In this document: piece after piece, positions 27,229 through 37,500 of the stretch
Position numbering within the stretch: the first letter of the stretch is position 1
How the letters are laid out: the number at the start of each line of letters is the position of its first letter
Source of the DNA: Gemmata palustris
GTDB lineage: Bacteria; Planctomycetota; Planctomycetia; Gemmatales; Gemmataceae
Assembly (NCBI RefSeq): GCF_017939745.1
Contig: NZ_JAGKQQ010000001.1
Location: 1,798,001 to 1,862,000, forward strand
Length of the DNA stretch: 64,000 nucleotides
Reading direction: 5' to 3'
Position numbers and translations under genes: made by a program
Notes under the pieces: generated by a model
Seen by the model: the letters and a program-made list of their open reading frames with translations, nothing else
The model's database searches: none
Told to the model about the DNA's origin: nothing

Positions 27229-27655
27229 GGCACCCTCCGGCTCCCACAGGACGCGCCGCCCCGACCGCGTTCCTCGAATCGCCGGGCGGTGCCCCGGGAC
27301 CAGAAACGAGCACCCCGTTCGCACCGCTACGGAGAGTCAGAGAGCGAGCTGACCGCGCCGGAACGATCTGCAGGGGATAACTGAGTTCGACTGAAACCAC
27401 GGAGAGGCGCGAGCGAGAAGCGCCCAAGCCGGGCGCTTCGGGCAGGATAAGCGATGGACGCGGCGAAATCAAATGTGCTCCCACCAAATTTCGCTCGATG
27501 CTTCACCCGAACGGCCGCGCCTCCCGGCGCGAACAAAACACACTTTACCCATCATCATGCTTTCGACGCGGTCCGTGGATCGCGCCTTCGCACAAGCGTT
27601 CTTTGGCCCTGGTTGCGTCACGGATGACCGCGCCGGTCGAGCGCCCACGCCGGTG
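27229..27655. other. Intergenic region between two minus-strand genes
   Basis: No gene recognised. A perfect 8-base hairpin, AAGCGCCC (27418-27425) with GGGCGCTT (27431-27438), may terminate the CCRR-family gene that ends at 27656, although it lies 218 bases beyond the stop. Confidence 0.45.
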
Positions 27656-28297
27656 TCACGCCCGCCCCAACACGAGATCGAGCACCCAGCACCCGCGCAG
27701 GTGGGCACCGGCCCCGCGACAGTGGGCCAGCACGTCGGTGTGGTTACACCCGGCGTCTTGGAGCGCGTCGGCCAGAATCGGCATCGCGCTGAATTCGCGC
27801 GCCTCGTACATCCCGCGCGCCAGCGCGACCGTGGTGTCCGTGCGCCACTCCGCAGAGAACGCCACCGTGCGAAACGGGTTCCGGAAGAGTTCGCGGAGGA
27901 TGCGCGCCTGCACCTTTCGCTCGCTCGCCTCGGTCGCGTAGTAGTCGCCCTGCCCCTTGGGGTGGTCCGGGTCACCGTCGCGGGCCGCGATCAGGGCCGC
28001 ACTGACCGCCGAAGCCACAGCAGCAGCCGCGTTCGCGCGTATTTCGGCGGCCCCGGCGATGGCTTGGTTCGTTGTCCGGGTCGGAACCGCCGCAAATTCG
28101 ACGGCACCGGCCAGACCGTCCGCGAACCGCTCGATCACAGAAAGCGCGGCCCGATCGCCTTCGTCGGTGAACGAGTCCCCGATCCGCCGACAGCACGCAA
28201 CGGCAAACAGCCGCAACTTCCGGTCGCTGACCGCACCCATCACGTGTTGCAGCATCAGCTCGGGGTCGGAACCAGCGAACCATTCGTCCTCGCCCAT
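27656..28297 (-). CDS. Uncharacterised planctomycete CCRR/FGNPFRP/RGCW family protein, copy 1
   Basis: A 213-residue soluble protein of a family that I recognise as widespread in Gemmata-type genomes but that has no known function. Conserved blocks are an acidic start (GEDEWFAGSDPELM), KLRLFAVACCRR, AALSVIERFADG, FRNPFRTVAFSAEW, ALARGMYEAREFSAMPIL, ADALQDAGCNHTDVLAHCR and LRGCWVLDLVLG. A second copy with the same block order is at 37853-38494; even the DNA near the 3' ends is similar. The invariant Cys and His (CCRR, AGC, HCR, GCW) could bind metal, but that is a guess. Two decamer boxes lie upstream, on the far side of its start. Confidence 0.75.
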   Translation of the reverse strand: MGEDEWFAGSDPELMLQHVMGAVSDRKLRLFAVACCRRIGDSFTDEGDRAALSVIERFADGLAGAVEFAAVPTRTTNQAIAGAAEIRANAAAAVASAVSAALIAARDGDPDHPKGQGDYYATEASERKVQARILRELFRNPFRTVAFSAEWRTDTTVALARGMYEAREFSAMPILADALQDAGCNHTDVLAHCRGAGAHLRGCWVLDLVLGRA

Positions 28298-28463
28298 CGG
28301 TCGCCCTCTGCGTTCGCAAGCAGGCCCGATGATAACACCCGGGACCGCGCGAGAGACAGATCAGCGATTTGAATATTGTGAACCGCGTGCTCTCGCTCCT
28401 CGGAATTTCGGGAACGCGCCCTTCACAACATCACTCCGGACAGCACGTTCACCCGACCCGTCG

Positions 28464-28490
28464 GCTAACAATTGCTAACCTTTTTGGCCC
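28464..28490 (+). promoter_or_regulatory. Tandem decamer box, copy 3
   Basis: GCTAACAATT and GCTAACCTTT in tandem, then TTGGCCCC. The trailing GGCCCC matches copy 1, suggesting that the conserved unit extends past the two decamers. Confidence 0.45.
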
Positions 28491-28569
28491 CAGGGCTCCG
28501 TCGCACGGCGATCATTGCCCCAATTGCTGATCCTTCAAGGCTTTGCACACGCACCCTTCCCCAATGCGG

Positions 28570-28599
28570 GCTAATAACGGCTAACAATCGCCAACATTT
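28570..28599 (+). promoter_or_regulatory. Tandem decamer box, copy 4 (three units)
   Basis: Three consecutive 10-base units, GCTAATAACG, GCTAACAATC and GCCAACATTT. It lies 80 bases after copy 3 in the same orientation, in the divergent gap 28298-29106, which also holds an AT-rich stretch (about 28690-28870) unlike the rest of the window. Confidence 0.45.
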
Positions 28600-28838
28600 C
28601 GCGCGTCTCGGGTCACCCGGCTCCGATCGCGGTTAGCTTTTTTGAGGGCGGTCGGCTCGTAGCGTGAGTGGTTGGCGCCGCACCATGTCGACAGAGTCAC
28701 AATTTAACCAATTGTACACTAATATTCAAAAAAACACAAACAACCTCGGTCATTCTCCCCGGTCGGTTGCGCTACAATTCTGAACACACGATCACATCTC
28801 GAACTTGTGTGCCGAATCGCCGTCTTTTTTGCAGTGAG

Positions 28839-28958
28839 ATGCGCGAAATGGTGGTTCACGAAATAGTGAACGGACACTTAGTCACCTGCGACGGCTGGTA
28901 CACGTTCAAGACTCATAATCCCACACCGGGTGCCCCCCGTCCGGGCGCCCGATGCTAA
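28839..28958 (+). CDS. Possible small protein in the divergent gap
   Basis: ATG 28839 opens a 39-codon frame beginning MREMVVHEIVNGHLVTCDGW and ending GARC. It follows an AT-rich stretch with T6 and has only a weak ribosome binding site (GTGAG). No family is recognised. It could be a leader peptide or chance. Confidence 0.2.
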   Translation: MREMVVHEIVNGHLVTCDGWYTFKTHNPTPGAPRPGARC

Positions 28959-29106
28959 CAGAGGGAGGACAAAAGCGGGCGGAGCAATTGATTCGGCGTG
29001 GGTGGCTGGTTCGGGCCGATTCGCTACGAGAGAAGCGGGCCGGCCCGCGCGCCAGAGGGTACAGTAGCCGAGAATCGAGGAAACGAGATCGCTCTGGGAG
29101 GGGCCG

Positions 29107-30171
29107 ATGGCGGACGAGAAGGTGCCCGGCGAACCCTGGCTGCAAATCACCTGCTCCCCGGACTTCGTGGGCTGGTTGCTCCGCGAACGGGTCGGGTTCG
29201 CGTTCACCACGTACCAGTCGCACAAGCTGCTATTGCTCGGGGCCGGACCCGACGGGCGCCCGGCCGTGTGCGAGCGCACGTTCCGCAACAGCATGGGGCT
29301 GTGGGCCGACGGGCAGACCCTTTGGCTCGCCACGCGCTACCAGATCTGGCGCTTCGCCAACGCCCTCGCGCCCGACCAGCTCCACGAGGGGCGCGACCGG
29401 CTGTTCGTCCCGCGCACGGCCCACACGACCGGCGACCTCGACGTTCACGACCTCGCGCCCGAGGACTCGGGCCGGCTCGTGTTCGTGAACACCAAGTTCA
29501 ATTGCCTCGCCACCGTCGACGAGCGCGCCAGCTTCCGCCCGCTGTGGAAGCCCCCGTTCATCAGCGCACTGGTGCCCGAAGACCGGTGCCACCTGAACGG
29601 CCTGGCGCTGGACGCGGGGCGCGCCCGGTACGTCACCGCGGTGGCCACCTCCGACGTGGCCGACGGGTGGCGCGACCGGCGCGCGGACGGGGGCGTGGTG
29701 GTGGACGTGCGGTCCAACGAGGTGGTACTGTCCGGGCTGTCGATGCCGCACTCCCCGCGCGTCCACAACGGGGCGCTGTGGCTCCACAACTCGGGCACCG
29801 GGTTCCTGGGGCGCGCGGACCTCGCGGCCGGGCGGTTCGAGCCGGTCGCGTTCTGCCCGGGGTACCTGCGCGGGCTCACGTTCGTGGGCGATTTCGCCGT
29901 CGTGGGGCTATCGAAACCGCGCCGGGACAACAGCTTCGGCGGGCTGGCGCTCGACGGCGCGCTGGCCGCACGCGGGGCCGAACCGCGGTGCGGGCTGAAC
30001 GTGATCGACCTGCGTACCGGCGTTACCGCCCACTGGGTGCGGCTCGACGGCCCTGTGACTGAACTGTATGACGTGGTCGCGCTACCCGGGGTCACGCGCC
30101 CCTGGGCGCTGGGGCTCAAAAGCGACGAGATCGAGCGCCTCCTCACCTTCGGGGAATCGGACACGCTGTAA
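29107..30171 (+). CDS. TIGR03032 family protein
   Basis: A 354-residue protein of the TIGR03032 (DUF4915-like) family, a predicted beta-propeller of unknown function. Typical blocks are WLQITCSPDFVGWLLRERVG, FTTYQSHKLLLLG, RTFRNSMGLWADGQTLWLAT, GDLDVHDLA, FVNTKFNCLAT, PEDRCHLNGLAL, GYLRGLTFVGDFAVVGLSKPR and the end LYDVVALPGV. There is no signal peptide. ATG 29107 follows GGGAGGGGCCG. The upstream gap contains two decamer boxes. Members are sometimes found beside tetratricopeptide or glycosyl-transfer genes; here it is alone. Confidence 0.85.
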   Translation: MADEKVPGEPWLQITCSPDFVGWLLRERVGFAFTTYQSHKLLLLGAGPDGRPAVCERTFRNSMGLWADGQTLWLATRYQIWRFANALAPDQLHEGRDRLFVPRTAHTTGDLDVHDLAPEDSGRLVFVNTKFNCLATVDERASFRPLWKPPFISALVPEDRCHLNGLALDAGRARYVTAVATSDVADGWRDRRADGGVVVDVRSNEVVLSGLSMPHSPRVHNGALWLHNSGTGFLGRADLAAGRFEPVAFCPGYLRGLTFVGDFAVVGLSKPRRDNSFGGLALDGALAARGAEPRCGLNVIDLRTGVTAHWVRLDGPVTELYDVVALPGVTRPWALGLKSDEIERLLTFGESDTL

Positions 30172-30311
30172 GTCGCATTGGATCGATTATGCCGATTACA
30201 CCGGCGTCAATTTATCCCCATTCTTCCCCGCCTACGAATCCGTCTCCCGCACCGCGGGCCGCTGTACCAACATAACGCCATCAGGAATCACCCTTTAAAA
30301 ATGGTACGCTG

Positions 30312-32639
30312 ATGTCCTCGCGCCTCCAAATCGAGCAACTCGAAACTCGAGACGTACCCGCCACTTTCACCCCGTTCCCCGGTTCCCCGATCGGAGTCGG
30401 TACCGGCCCGCGCGGGATCGTGGCGGCGGACCTGGACGGGGACGGGAACACGGACCTCGCGGCCGCCAGCGGTGGCAGTAACAACGTGAGCATTTTGCTC
30501 AACAACGGGGCCGCCTCGTTCACCCCCGCGCCCGCCGTCGCCAGCAACGGCGCATATACGATCGCGGTGGCGGACCTGGACGGGGACGGGGACACGGACC
30601 TCGTGGTCGCCAGCCTCGGCAGTACCAACGTGAGCATTTTTCTCAACAACGGGGCCGGCTCCTTCACCCCCGCGACCACCGCCGCCACCGTTAACAGCCC
30701 GCGCGAGATCGTGGCGGCGGACCTGGACGGGGACGGGGACACGGACCTCGCGGTCGCCAACTACGGCAGTAACAACGTGAGCATTTTGCTCAACAACGGG
30801 GCCGGCTCCTTCACCCCCGCGCCCGCCGTCGCCGCCGGTGCCAGCCCGCGCGGGATCGCGGCGGCGGACCTGGACGGGGACGGGGACACGGACCTCGCGG
30901 TCGCCAACTCCATCAGTAACAACGTGAGCATTTTGCTCAACAACGGGGCCGGCTCCTTCACCCCCGCACCCGCCGTCGCCACCGGTACCGGCCCGCTCTC
31001 GATCAAGGCGGCGGACCTGGACGGGGACGGGGACACGGACCTCGCGGTCGCCAACTCCATCAGTAACAATGTGAGCATTTTGCTCAACAACGGGGCCGCC
31101 TCGTTCACCCCCGCACCCGTCGTCGCCACCGGTAACAGCCCATTTGGGATCGCGGTCGCGGACCTGGACGGGGACGGGGACACGGACCTCGCGGTCACCA
31201 ACTTCGGCAGTAACAACGTGAGCATTTTGCTCAGCAACGGGGCCGCCTCGTTCACCCCCGCACCCGTCGTCGCCACCGGTACCGGCCCGCTCTCGATCAC
31301 GGCAGCGGACCTGGACGGGGACGGGCGACTGGATCTCGCGGTCGCCAACTCCAGCAGCAACGATGTCACCCTGCTTCAGAACACGACCGTGTTCTCGGCA
31401 GACGTCCAGGTGACGGCCACCGGTTCGCCATCGGCCGCGAACGGGGGCACCGTCACCTACATCGTCACGGTGACCAACACCGGCCCCCAAACGGCCGCAC
31501 TCGTCGGGTTCGCGATTCCCGTACCCGCGGGCCTGACCGGGGTCACGTTCACCAGTTCCGCAGCCGGTAGCGCGAGTGGCAACACGGTCAGTGGCACCGG
31601 AGCCGTCGGTGACACCCTTTCGCTCCCCACCGGGGCGACCATTACTTACGCGATCACGGGGCGCCTCACCGCCAGCCTCACGCTCGCCGCCACCGCGACC
31701 CCGCCCGCGGGCGTCACCGACCCTACGCCCGCGGACGCCACCGCTACCGCCTTCACGTGGCTCGTGCCACCGCCCGTTCCGCCCACGTCACCCAGGCCTC
31801 TGTTCGCGGTGGGTTCGGGCGCCGGAGCTGCGGCCCGGGTGAACGTGTACAACGCGGACGGCTCACTGCGCTTCACCCTGGCCCCCTACGCCGGGTTCAC
31901 AGGCGGCGCCCGCGTCGCGGTGGGAGACGTGAACAACGACGGCACACCCGACATCGTGACCGGAGCCGGACCCGGGGCCGGGCCGCACGTGAAGGTGTTC
32001 GACGGCGCGACCGGGGCCGAACTCGCGAGCTTCTTCGCGTTCGATCCCAACTTCCACGGCGGGGTCAACGTCGGGGCCGCGGACCTCGACGGGGACGGGC
32101 GCGCCGAGATCCTCATCGGGGCCGGGGCCGGGGCCGATCCCCACGTTACGGTGTTCCGGTTCGCGGACCTGGCTCGAATCGCCAGCTTCCTGGCCTTCGA
32201 CGCCGGGTTCCGAGGTGGAGTCACCGTCGCCGGTGACACGGGCCGAATCATCGTCGGTGCGGGCGCGGGTGGGGCTTCCAACGTGAAGGTGTTCAACGCC
32301 ACCTCGCTCGCGGTCGAATCGAGCTTCCTGGCGTTCGCGCCCGGGTTCGCGGGCGGAATCAGTGTCGGCGCCGATCAGGGCAAGGTCGTGGTCGGTGCGA
32401 GCACGGGCTCTCACGTGAAAGTGTTTTCTCAATCCGGGACCGAGCAGGCGAGCTTCCTGGCGTTCGACGCCGGGTTCACGGGCGGAGTTAAAGTGAGTGC
32501 CGGCGGATCGACGCTCGTGGTCGGTGCGGGCGCGGGAACGTCCCCGACGGTGCGCCGATACGACCTGCTCACCCTCGAACCGGTCGACTCATTCTTCGCG
32601 ACCGGAATCACAACGACCGGAGGCGTTTTCGTGGGGTGA
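30312..32639 (+). CDS. FG-GAP/VCBS repeat protein with a DUF11-type domain
   Basis: A 775-residue, probably exported protein. It begins MSSRLQIEQLETRDVPA, the N-terminal signature of many planctomycete surface proteins, which have no classical signal peptide. Residues about 25-350 are seven FG-GAP/VCBS repeats of 48-49 residues with calcium-binding DLDGDGDTDLAVAN loops and the string NNVSILLNNGA. Residues about 358-480 form a DUF11-type Ig-like domain (ADVQVTATGSPSAANGG, YIVTVTNTGP), followed by a proline linker and further divergent FG-GAP repeats (DVNNDGTPDIVTGAG, DLDGDGRAEILIGAG) to the end. It probably folds as two beta-propellers joined by an Ig domain and acts in adhesion or the cell envelope. 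The stop is followed by a convergent-junction hairpin. Confidence 0.85.
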   Translation: MSSRLQIEQLETRDVPATFTPFPGSPIGVGTGPRGIVAADLDGDGNTDLAAASGGSNNVSILLNNGAASFTPAPAVASNGAYTIAVADLDGDGDTDLVVASLGSTNVSIFLNNGAGSFTPATTAATVNSPREIVAADLDGDGDTDLAVANYGSNNVSILLNNGAGSFTPAPAVAAGASPRGIAAADLDGDGDTDLAVANSISNNVSILLNNGAGSFTPAPAVATGTGPLSIKAADLDGDGDTDLAVANSISNNVSILLNNGAASFTPAPVVATGNSPFGIAVADLDGDGDTDLAVTNFGSNNVSILLSNGAASFTPAPVVATGTGPLSITAADLDGDGRLDLAVANSSSNDVTLLQNTTVFSADVQVTATGSPSAANGGTVTYIVTVTNTGPQTAALVGFAIPVPAGLTGVTFTSSAAGSASGNTVSGTGAVGDTLSLPTGATITYAITGRLTASLTLAATATPPAGVTDPTPADATATAFTWLVPPPVPPTSPRPLFAVGSGAGAAARVNVYNADGSLRFTLAPYAGFTGGARVAVGDVNNDGTPDIVTGAGPGAGPHVKVFDGATGAELASFFAFDPNFHGGVNVGAADLDGDGRAEILIGAGAGADPHVTVFRFADLARIASFLAFDAGFRGGVTVAGDTGRIIVGAGAGGASNVKVFNATSLAVESSFLAFAPGFAGGISVGADQGKVVVGASTGSHVKVFSQSGTEQASFLAFDAGFTGGVKVSAGGSTLVVGAGAGTSPTVRRYDLLTLEPVDSFFATGITTTGGVFVG
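30424..31420 (+). repeat. Coding tandem repeat, seven units of 144-147 bases
   Basis: Equivalent positions (GCGGACCTGGA) start at 30426, 30570, 30717, 30864, 31011, 31158 and 31305, so the period is 144 once and then 147. The units are very similar at DNA level, pointing to recent duplication. Confidence 0.92.
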
Positions 32640-32785
32640 TAGTTTGTTCCCAGGGCGCGCCCGCGTTGCGGTCGCCCCTGGGCTGAGAAGTGTAACCCCT
32701 TCGGGGTAGGTCACCGCACACGCGGGGGTACCCGATGGCTTTGGAGGGTCACTCACCGTGCGCTGGTGAACCCCGCCGCCGGGGT

Positions 32786-32822
32786 CGTGGGTGATCGCCA
32801 CTCACAGGGGCGATCACCCACG
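32786..32822. terminator. Hairpin at a convergent junction
   Basis: CGTGGGTGATCGCC (32786-32799) and GGCGATCACCCACG (32809-32822) are perfect complements around a nine-base loop, 13 bases from the end of the minus-strand thioredoxin gene and 147 bases after the FG-GAP gene. Confidence 0.6.
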
Positions 32823-32834
32823 GCTGACGACTTG

Positions 32835-34028
32835 CTACTTCGACTCGCCGACGTACTTCTTCGCCTGATCCTCAATGTACTTCTTCAGGCCGGCGTTCTG
32901 CGCGTCCACCATGCCAATCGCTTTCTCCGCCGCGGCTTTCGCTTTCGCCTTGTCGCCCGCGGCCAAGTGAGCTGCGGCCACGCGCAGGGTGCCGATCGCG
33001 TCCTTGTCCCCGGTCACTTCCTTCTCGGCCGCGGTCACGGCCTTCGGCCCGAGTTCCTTCACTTTGGCCGCGTTCCCCGCGACCGCGTGCGCCTTGATGA
33101 CCCGGATCAGGGCCGTGGCCGTTTCCCCGTCAATGGCCAGCGCGGACTCGGCCGCCTTCACCCCGACCGCGGCGAGGTCCGCTTGGCCCGCGGCCGCGTC
33201 CGCCGACACCGCGTCGGCCACGGTGCCCAGCGCGGCCACGTCGTTGCGCTTGGCGGCCTTCGTCACCACCGTTTCGGCGAGCTTCTGAGCTTCCGCGAAC
33301 CGCTTGGCCGCGACGAGCAGCTTGAGCCGGGCGCTGGTCATGTACGGGTCCGCGGCCAGGCGCGGCCACTTGGCCGAAAACTCTTCCCACTGCTTCAGTT
33401 GGGCGGCCGGGTCGCCCGGCTTCATCAGCGCGGAGTAGGTCTCGTCCCACAACTTGTCCGCGGCTTCCAGTTCGGGCGCGCCCTTGGCCGCGTCCCAGGT
33501 ACCGGCCAGAACCTTCGGCAGCACCTCGTCCAGGAACAGCGGGTGCCCGATGTACGCGATCTTCCCGTCCTTGCCGATCACAAAGGAGCACGGGATGCCG
33601 TTCTGCCCCGAGGCCTTCATGTAGGCGTCGTAGGTCTCCCGGTCGTCGGCGTAAGCGATCGTGTAGCCGAGCTTATTCCCACGTTTCTTGACGAACTCGG
33701 AGACGCGCTCGGGAGTATTACTCGCGTCTTTGGCGGTGAACCCGATAACGGTCACCTTCCCGGCGAGTTCCTCCTGAATGTCACCCAGGTGCGGCATCAT
33801 GACGACGCACGGCCCGCACCACGTGGCCCAGAACTCGACCACGTACACCTTGCCCGACTCGAACGCCTTCACTTCCGAGCCGGCGAGCCACTTGGTCGCC
33901 TTCAGCGGCGGGGGCGCGTCGCCGACTTTGAGTGTCGGTTGCGTGTCCGCGGGTTTCGGCTCGTCCGCGGCCGACAGTCGCGCGCCGCCGATCAGGGCGA
34001 CGGCCAGGGTGAGGAGCAGAGTTCGCAT
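32835..34028 (-). CDS. Exported TlpA/thioredoxin-like protein with helical C-terminal domain
   Basis: A 397-residue exported protein. A signal peptide covers about residues 1-20 (LLLTLAVALIGGARLSA). The thioredoxin-like domain (about 30-180) has the redox motif WCGPC (Cys71, Cys74) in VVEFWATWCGPCVVMMPHL and the cis-proline loop GIPCSFVIGKDGKIAYIG. The C-terminal 200 residues are Ala/Lys-rich helices that resemble TPR-like repeats (KRFAEAQKLAETVV, AGDKAKAKAAAEKAI). The family reduces disulfides outside the cytoplasm. ATG 34028 has GAGAGG eight bases upstream; the longer frame to 34196 lacks a signal peptide at its start. It is divergent from the DUF2934 gene. Confidence 0.88.
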   Translation of the reverse strand: MRTLLLTLAVALIGGARLSAADEPKPADTQPTLKVGDAPPPLKATKWLAGSEVKAFESGKVYVVEFWATWCGPCVVMMPHLGDIQEELAGKVTVIGFTAKDASNTPERVSEFVKKRGNKLGYTIAYADDRETYDAYMKASGQNGIPCSFVIGKDGKIAYIGHPLFLDEVLPKVLAGTWDAAKGAPELEAADKLWDETYSALMKPGDPAAQLKQWEEFSAKWPRLAADPYMTSARLKLLVAAKRFAEAQKLAETVVTKAAKRNDVAALGTVADAVSADAAAGQADLAAVGVKAAESALAIDGETATALIRVIKAHAVAGNAAKVKELGPKAVTAAEKEVTGDKDAIGTLRVAAAHLAAGDKAKAKAAAEKAIGMVDAQNAGLKKYIEDQAKKYVGESK

Positions 34029-34195
34029 CGGGGGCACCTCTCGAACGGGGAAATGGCCCACACTGTACACCAACCCCGTGGCCGCACGAAGCACCTTTCT
34101 GTGGGTATCGTGCATCGAAGTACCTTCTACCCGGATCGCGGTACGGCAATTGCTATGGGCATATCTAGTCCGACCAGGAACACAGGAAACACGCA

Positions 34196-34450
34196 ATGCC
34201 CCGCCTCAGCAACAACCGTCAAAGCCCACAAACTGATGCGCCGCGTGCCTTTCGTCTCGTGGGCGGGCGCGTGACGCCCCGAACCGTTGCGCCGACCCCA
34301 CCGGCGCCGACCGTGCCCCTGAAGGCCGCGCCGAGCGCGGAGCGAATCCGGCAACTCGCGTACTACAAATGGGAAGCCGCCGGGTCACCGCCCGGAGACG
34401 GCGCGACGTTCTGGCTCGCGGCCGAACAGGAACTCGCCGGGCGCGCGTAG
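34196..34450 (+). CDS. DUF2934 small protein
   Basis: An 84-residue protein whose C-terminal half is a DUF2934 domain: ERIRQLAYYKWEAAG, a short loop (SPPGDGATFW) and LAAEQEL. The N-terminal 45 residues are Pro/Arg-rich and variable. The domain is small and helical, of unknown function, and common in bacteria with large genomes. ATG 34196 is divergent from the thioredoxin gene and 134 bases upstream of the HEAT-repeat gene. Confidence 0.72.
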   Translation: MPRLSNNRQSPQTDAPRAFRLVGGRVTPRTVAPTPPAPTVPLKAAPSAERIRQLAYYKWEAAGSPPGDGATFWLAAEQELAGRA

Positions 34451-34584
34451 CCCGCTCTTCACCGAACTCGACTCGTCAACGCGGGCGCGCTACTGACGCG
34501 ACCCGTCGCAATACGTCACAATAAACCTCCGATCTCACCGCGGCGCCCATCGTGTGGCGCCGGTCCTTTTATTTGAGAGCGCGT

Positions 34585-37500
34585 ATGGACGCTTGGGCGC
34601 CCGTCTCCGCCACCTTCGCGGCCTCGAACTGGCTCATCGATCCCGAGCAGGTGCGGTCCTCGACGCTCCTGTTCCTGGCCCTGATCGGGATCGGCCTGTT
34701 GGCCGGGCTCCTGTACTTCGCTGGCGTGATCGACTGGCTCGTGTGGCTCGCGGGCGCGGTCATTCGAGGGGGCACGCGGACCGGGTTCCGGGTGTGGGAA
34801 CAGTTCCTCTCGTGGGCATCGTGGCCGCTGTTCCTCGGTACGCAGCTCGCGCTCCTCACCGTGGGGGCACTCGGCGCCGGCGCGGTACCGGGGCTGACCG
34901 TGGTGTGCGCGCTCGCGCCGCTCGCGATGGGGCTCGCGGCGTGCCTCGCGTACATGTTCATCGACGTCGAACGGTACGAAGTGGCGCGCGGGTACAAGGC
35001 GCTCCACAACCCGCTCAAGGGGCAGAAGCTCGCCGCCGAACTCGCGCGCTACGGCCCGCAGGTCGAGGTGCCGCTGCTCGCGTCCGCGGCCGTCGGGATG
35101 ATCGGCGGGTTCGCGCTACTCAACTTCGGCCTGTTTCAACTGCTCGGGACCAAGTGGTACACTTCGCCCGCGGCCGATCCGATCTACTCCGACTTCATCG
35201 CGTCGGTGCTCGTTCACATGCTGAGCGTGGTCGATCTGCTCAATCTGGCCGACACGCACCACCTCGCGCGGGTCGTCGTCGCGCGGCCCGCAGCGGCCCC
35301 GGCCGGCACGATGCTGGCGATGTTCAAATCGTTCTTCACTCTGGTGCTGCTCCAGCAGATCTTCGCCTCGGTGCGGAACGGCCGACTGCTGACCGAAACA
35401 GTCTCCGATTTCTGGAGCCCGCACGAGCCGATCCACGAGCGCGCCCGGTCCGCGCTCCCGCAGTACGGCGCGGTGGCACTCGGGCCGCTGCTCCTGTCGC
35501 TCCGCGCCACCGACACCCTGACGCGCGAACAGCGGGACCAGCTCCCGCAGGTACTCGCGACCATCGGCCCGGCCGCCGTGCCGGACCTCATCCGCCACCT
35601 CGACGACCCGAACGAGCACGTCCGCGCGGTGGCGGTCGCCACTCTGGGCCGGTTGCGCGCGGCCGCGGGGCTCCCGCAGATGATCGCGCGTGCCAACGAT
35701 TCGAGCGACCTGGTCCGCCTGAGTCTCGCTCAGGCGCTGGGCGAAATCGTGAGCGCGTCCGCGCCGGCCCTTCCGCGCGCACGCCGGCGCCGGGGGGAGT
35801 GGCGCGTGTGGAGAGTGATCGCCGTCCGGCGCTGGAACACACCGCCCCACGGCGACCCGGTCGCGCTGGTAGTTCCCGCACTCCGGAACGCGCTCAGGGA
35901 TTCTGCGGCGTCCGTTCGCGCGGCCGCGGCCGCGTCTCTCGGCCAGTTGGGTCCGACTCTCGCAGCGGAAGTGGCGCCCGACCTTCTGGGGCTCCTGGCG
36001 GACGCCGACGAAACCGTCCGCGAGCGCGCGACAGAGGCGCTCGGTCGGTTGGGGGCCAGCGACCCGGCTTCGATAGCCGCGCTAGTGGGGTTGCTCCAAG
36101 ACCCCAGCCCCGCGATACGGATCGCGGCTATTCGCGCACTCGGCGCGCTACGAACTGCGGCCTGCGAAGCCGTTTCGCACCTCGTGCCGCTGCTTCAAGA
36201 CCGGGACGAAGCGGTCCGCACGGCCGCGGCCGAAGCCGTGGGCAAAATCGGCACACTTTGCGAAGCCGCGACGAACACACTCACGGAGGGGTTGAGCAGC
36301 ACCGACAACGTGGTGCGCGCGCGAACGGCGGAAGCCCTCGGAACTATCGGCGAAGCCGCAGCCGACGTCGCCCCGGCATTGGTCGAAGCCGCCACCGACG
36401 AAAACGACCGCGTGCGCGCCAAGGCCGTGGAAGCGCTCGGGAAAATGGGCGAAGCCGCCGCAGAGATCGCGGTCCCGCACCTGGTGCGAGCGCTGCGCGA
36501 CCCGGACAACTGGGTGAGCGCACTCGCGGCCGAAGCGCTCGGCGAGATGGGCGCTGCCGCCGACGAAGCGATTCCGGCGCTGACGCGGTCGCTCCGGCAC
36601 CCGAACCCACAGGTGCGCACAAACGCCGCGGAAGCACTGGGGAAATTGGGCGCGGGCGGGCGCCCGGCGGTATCCGCTCTCGAACGGGCCGCGACGGACG
36701 AAGACAGCGGGGTTCGGGCGCAAGCCATCTACGCGCTGGGCATCATCGGCGCGCCGACACCTTCGACAACAAGTGTGGTTCGTGCCGCGCTCGCGGACCC
36801 CGACCCGCACACCCGCGCGGCCGCGGCCGAAGCGCTTGGCGCGTGGGGGGAGGTCGATGAGGCACTCCAGAGCGAACTGCTCGCGCTCCTCGACGATGCG
36901 AACGATGAGGTGAAAGTGCGCGTCGTGCGGGTGCTCCCCCGACTGGTCAAAGGTACCCCGGAAGTGATCGAAGCACTCGACCACCGGCTCACGGCCGACG
37001 ACAGCGATTGGGTCCGGGCCGAAGCCGCTCGCGCGCTGGGGCAGTTCGGATCGGCGGCGGCACCGGCGGGGCCGGCACTGCTCCGGGCCGCGCAGACGGG
37101 TGAGGCCGGGCTGCGCGAGGAAGCGATGCGCGCGCTGGCGGTCGCCCAGCCGCCCGAAGCCGCGACCGCGTTCACCACCGGGTTGCGCGACGCCGAACCG
37201 AGCGTGCGCAAGCTGGCCTCGGCGGGCTGGCGGAAAGCGGGGGCGATCCCGGAGGAAGCCGTTCCGGTGTTGATCGAAGCGCTTCACGATCCCGAGGTTC
37301 TGGTGCGCGCGAACGCGGCCCACGCGATCAGCCGACTGGACCCGGTACCGCCCGAAGCGGTTCCGCTGCTCGCGGAGTGCGCGCTGGCGCCCGACGCCGG
37401 TTTGCGGTTGAACGCCGCGCTCGCGCTCCAGGCCGCTCCGGGCCGGGCCGCGGCCGACGCCCTCCACCCGCTCCTCGACGACCCCAGTCCGCGGTTGCGG

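Noticed and set aside
30424..31420. CRISPR-like periodicity
   Set aside because: The 147-base period is coding and multiple of three, without short identical repeats and variable spacers; no cas genes are present.
30288..31490. A 400-codon minus-strand frame with repeats
   Set aside because: It is the antisense shadow of the tandem FG-GAP array; its repeats only mirror the 147-base units.
32766..34274. A 502-codon plus-strand frame
   Set aside because: It is antisense to the thioredoxin-like gene, which has a signal peptide and WCGPC.
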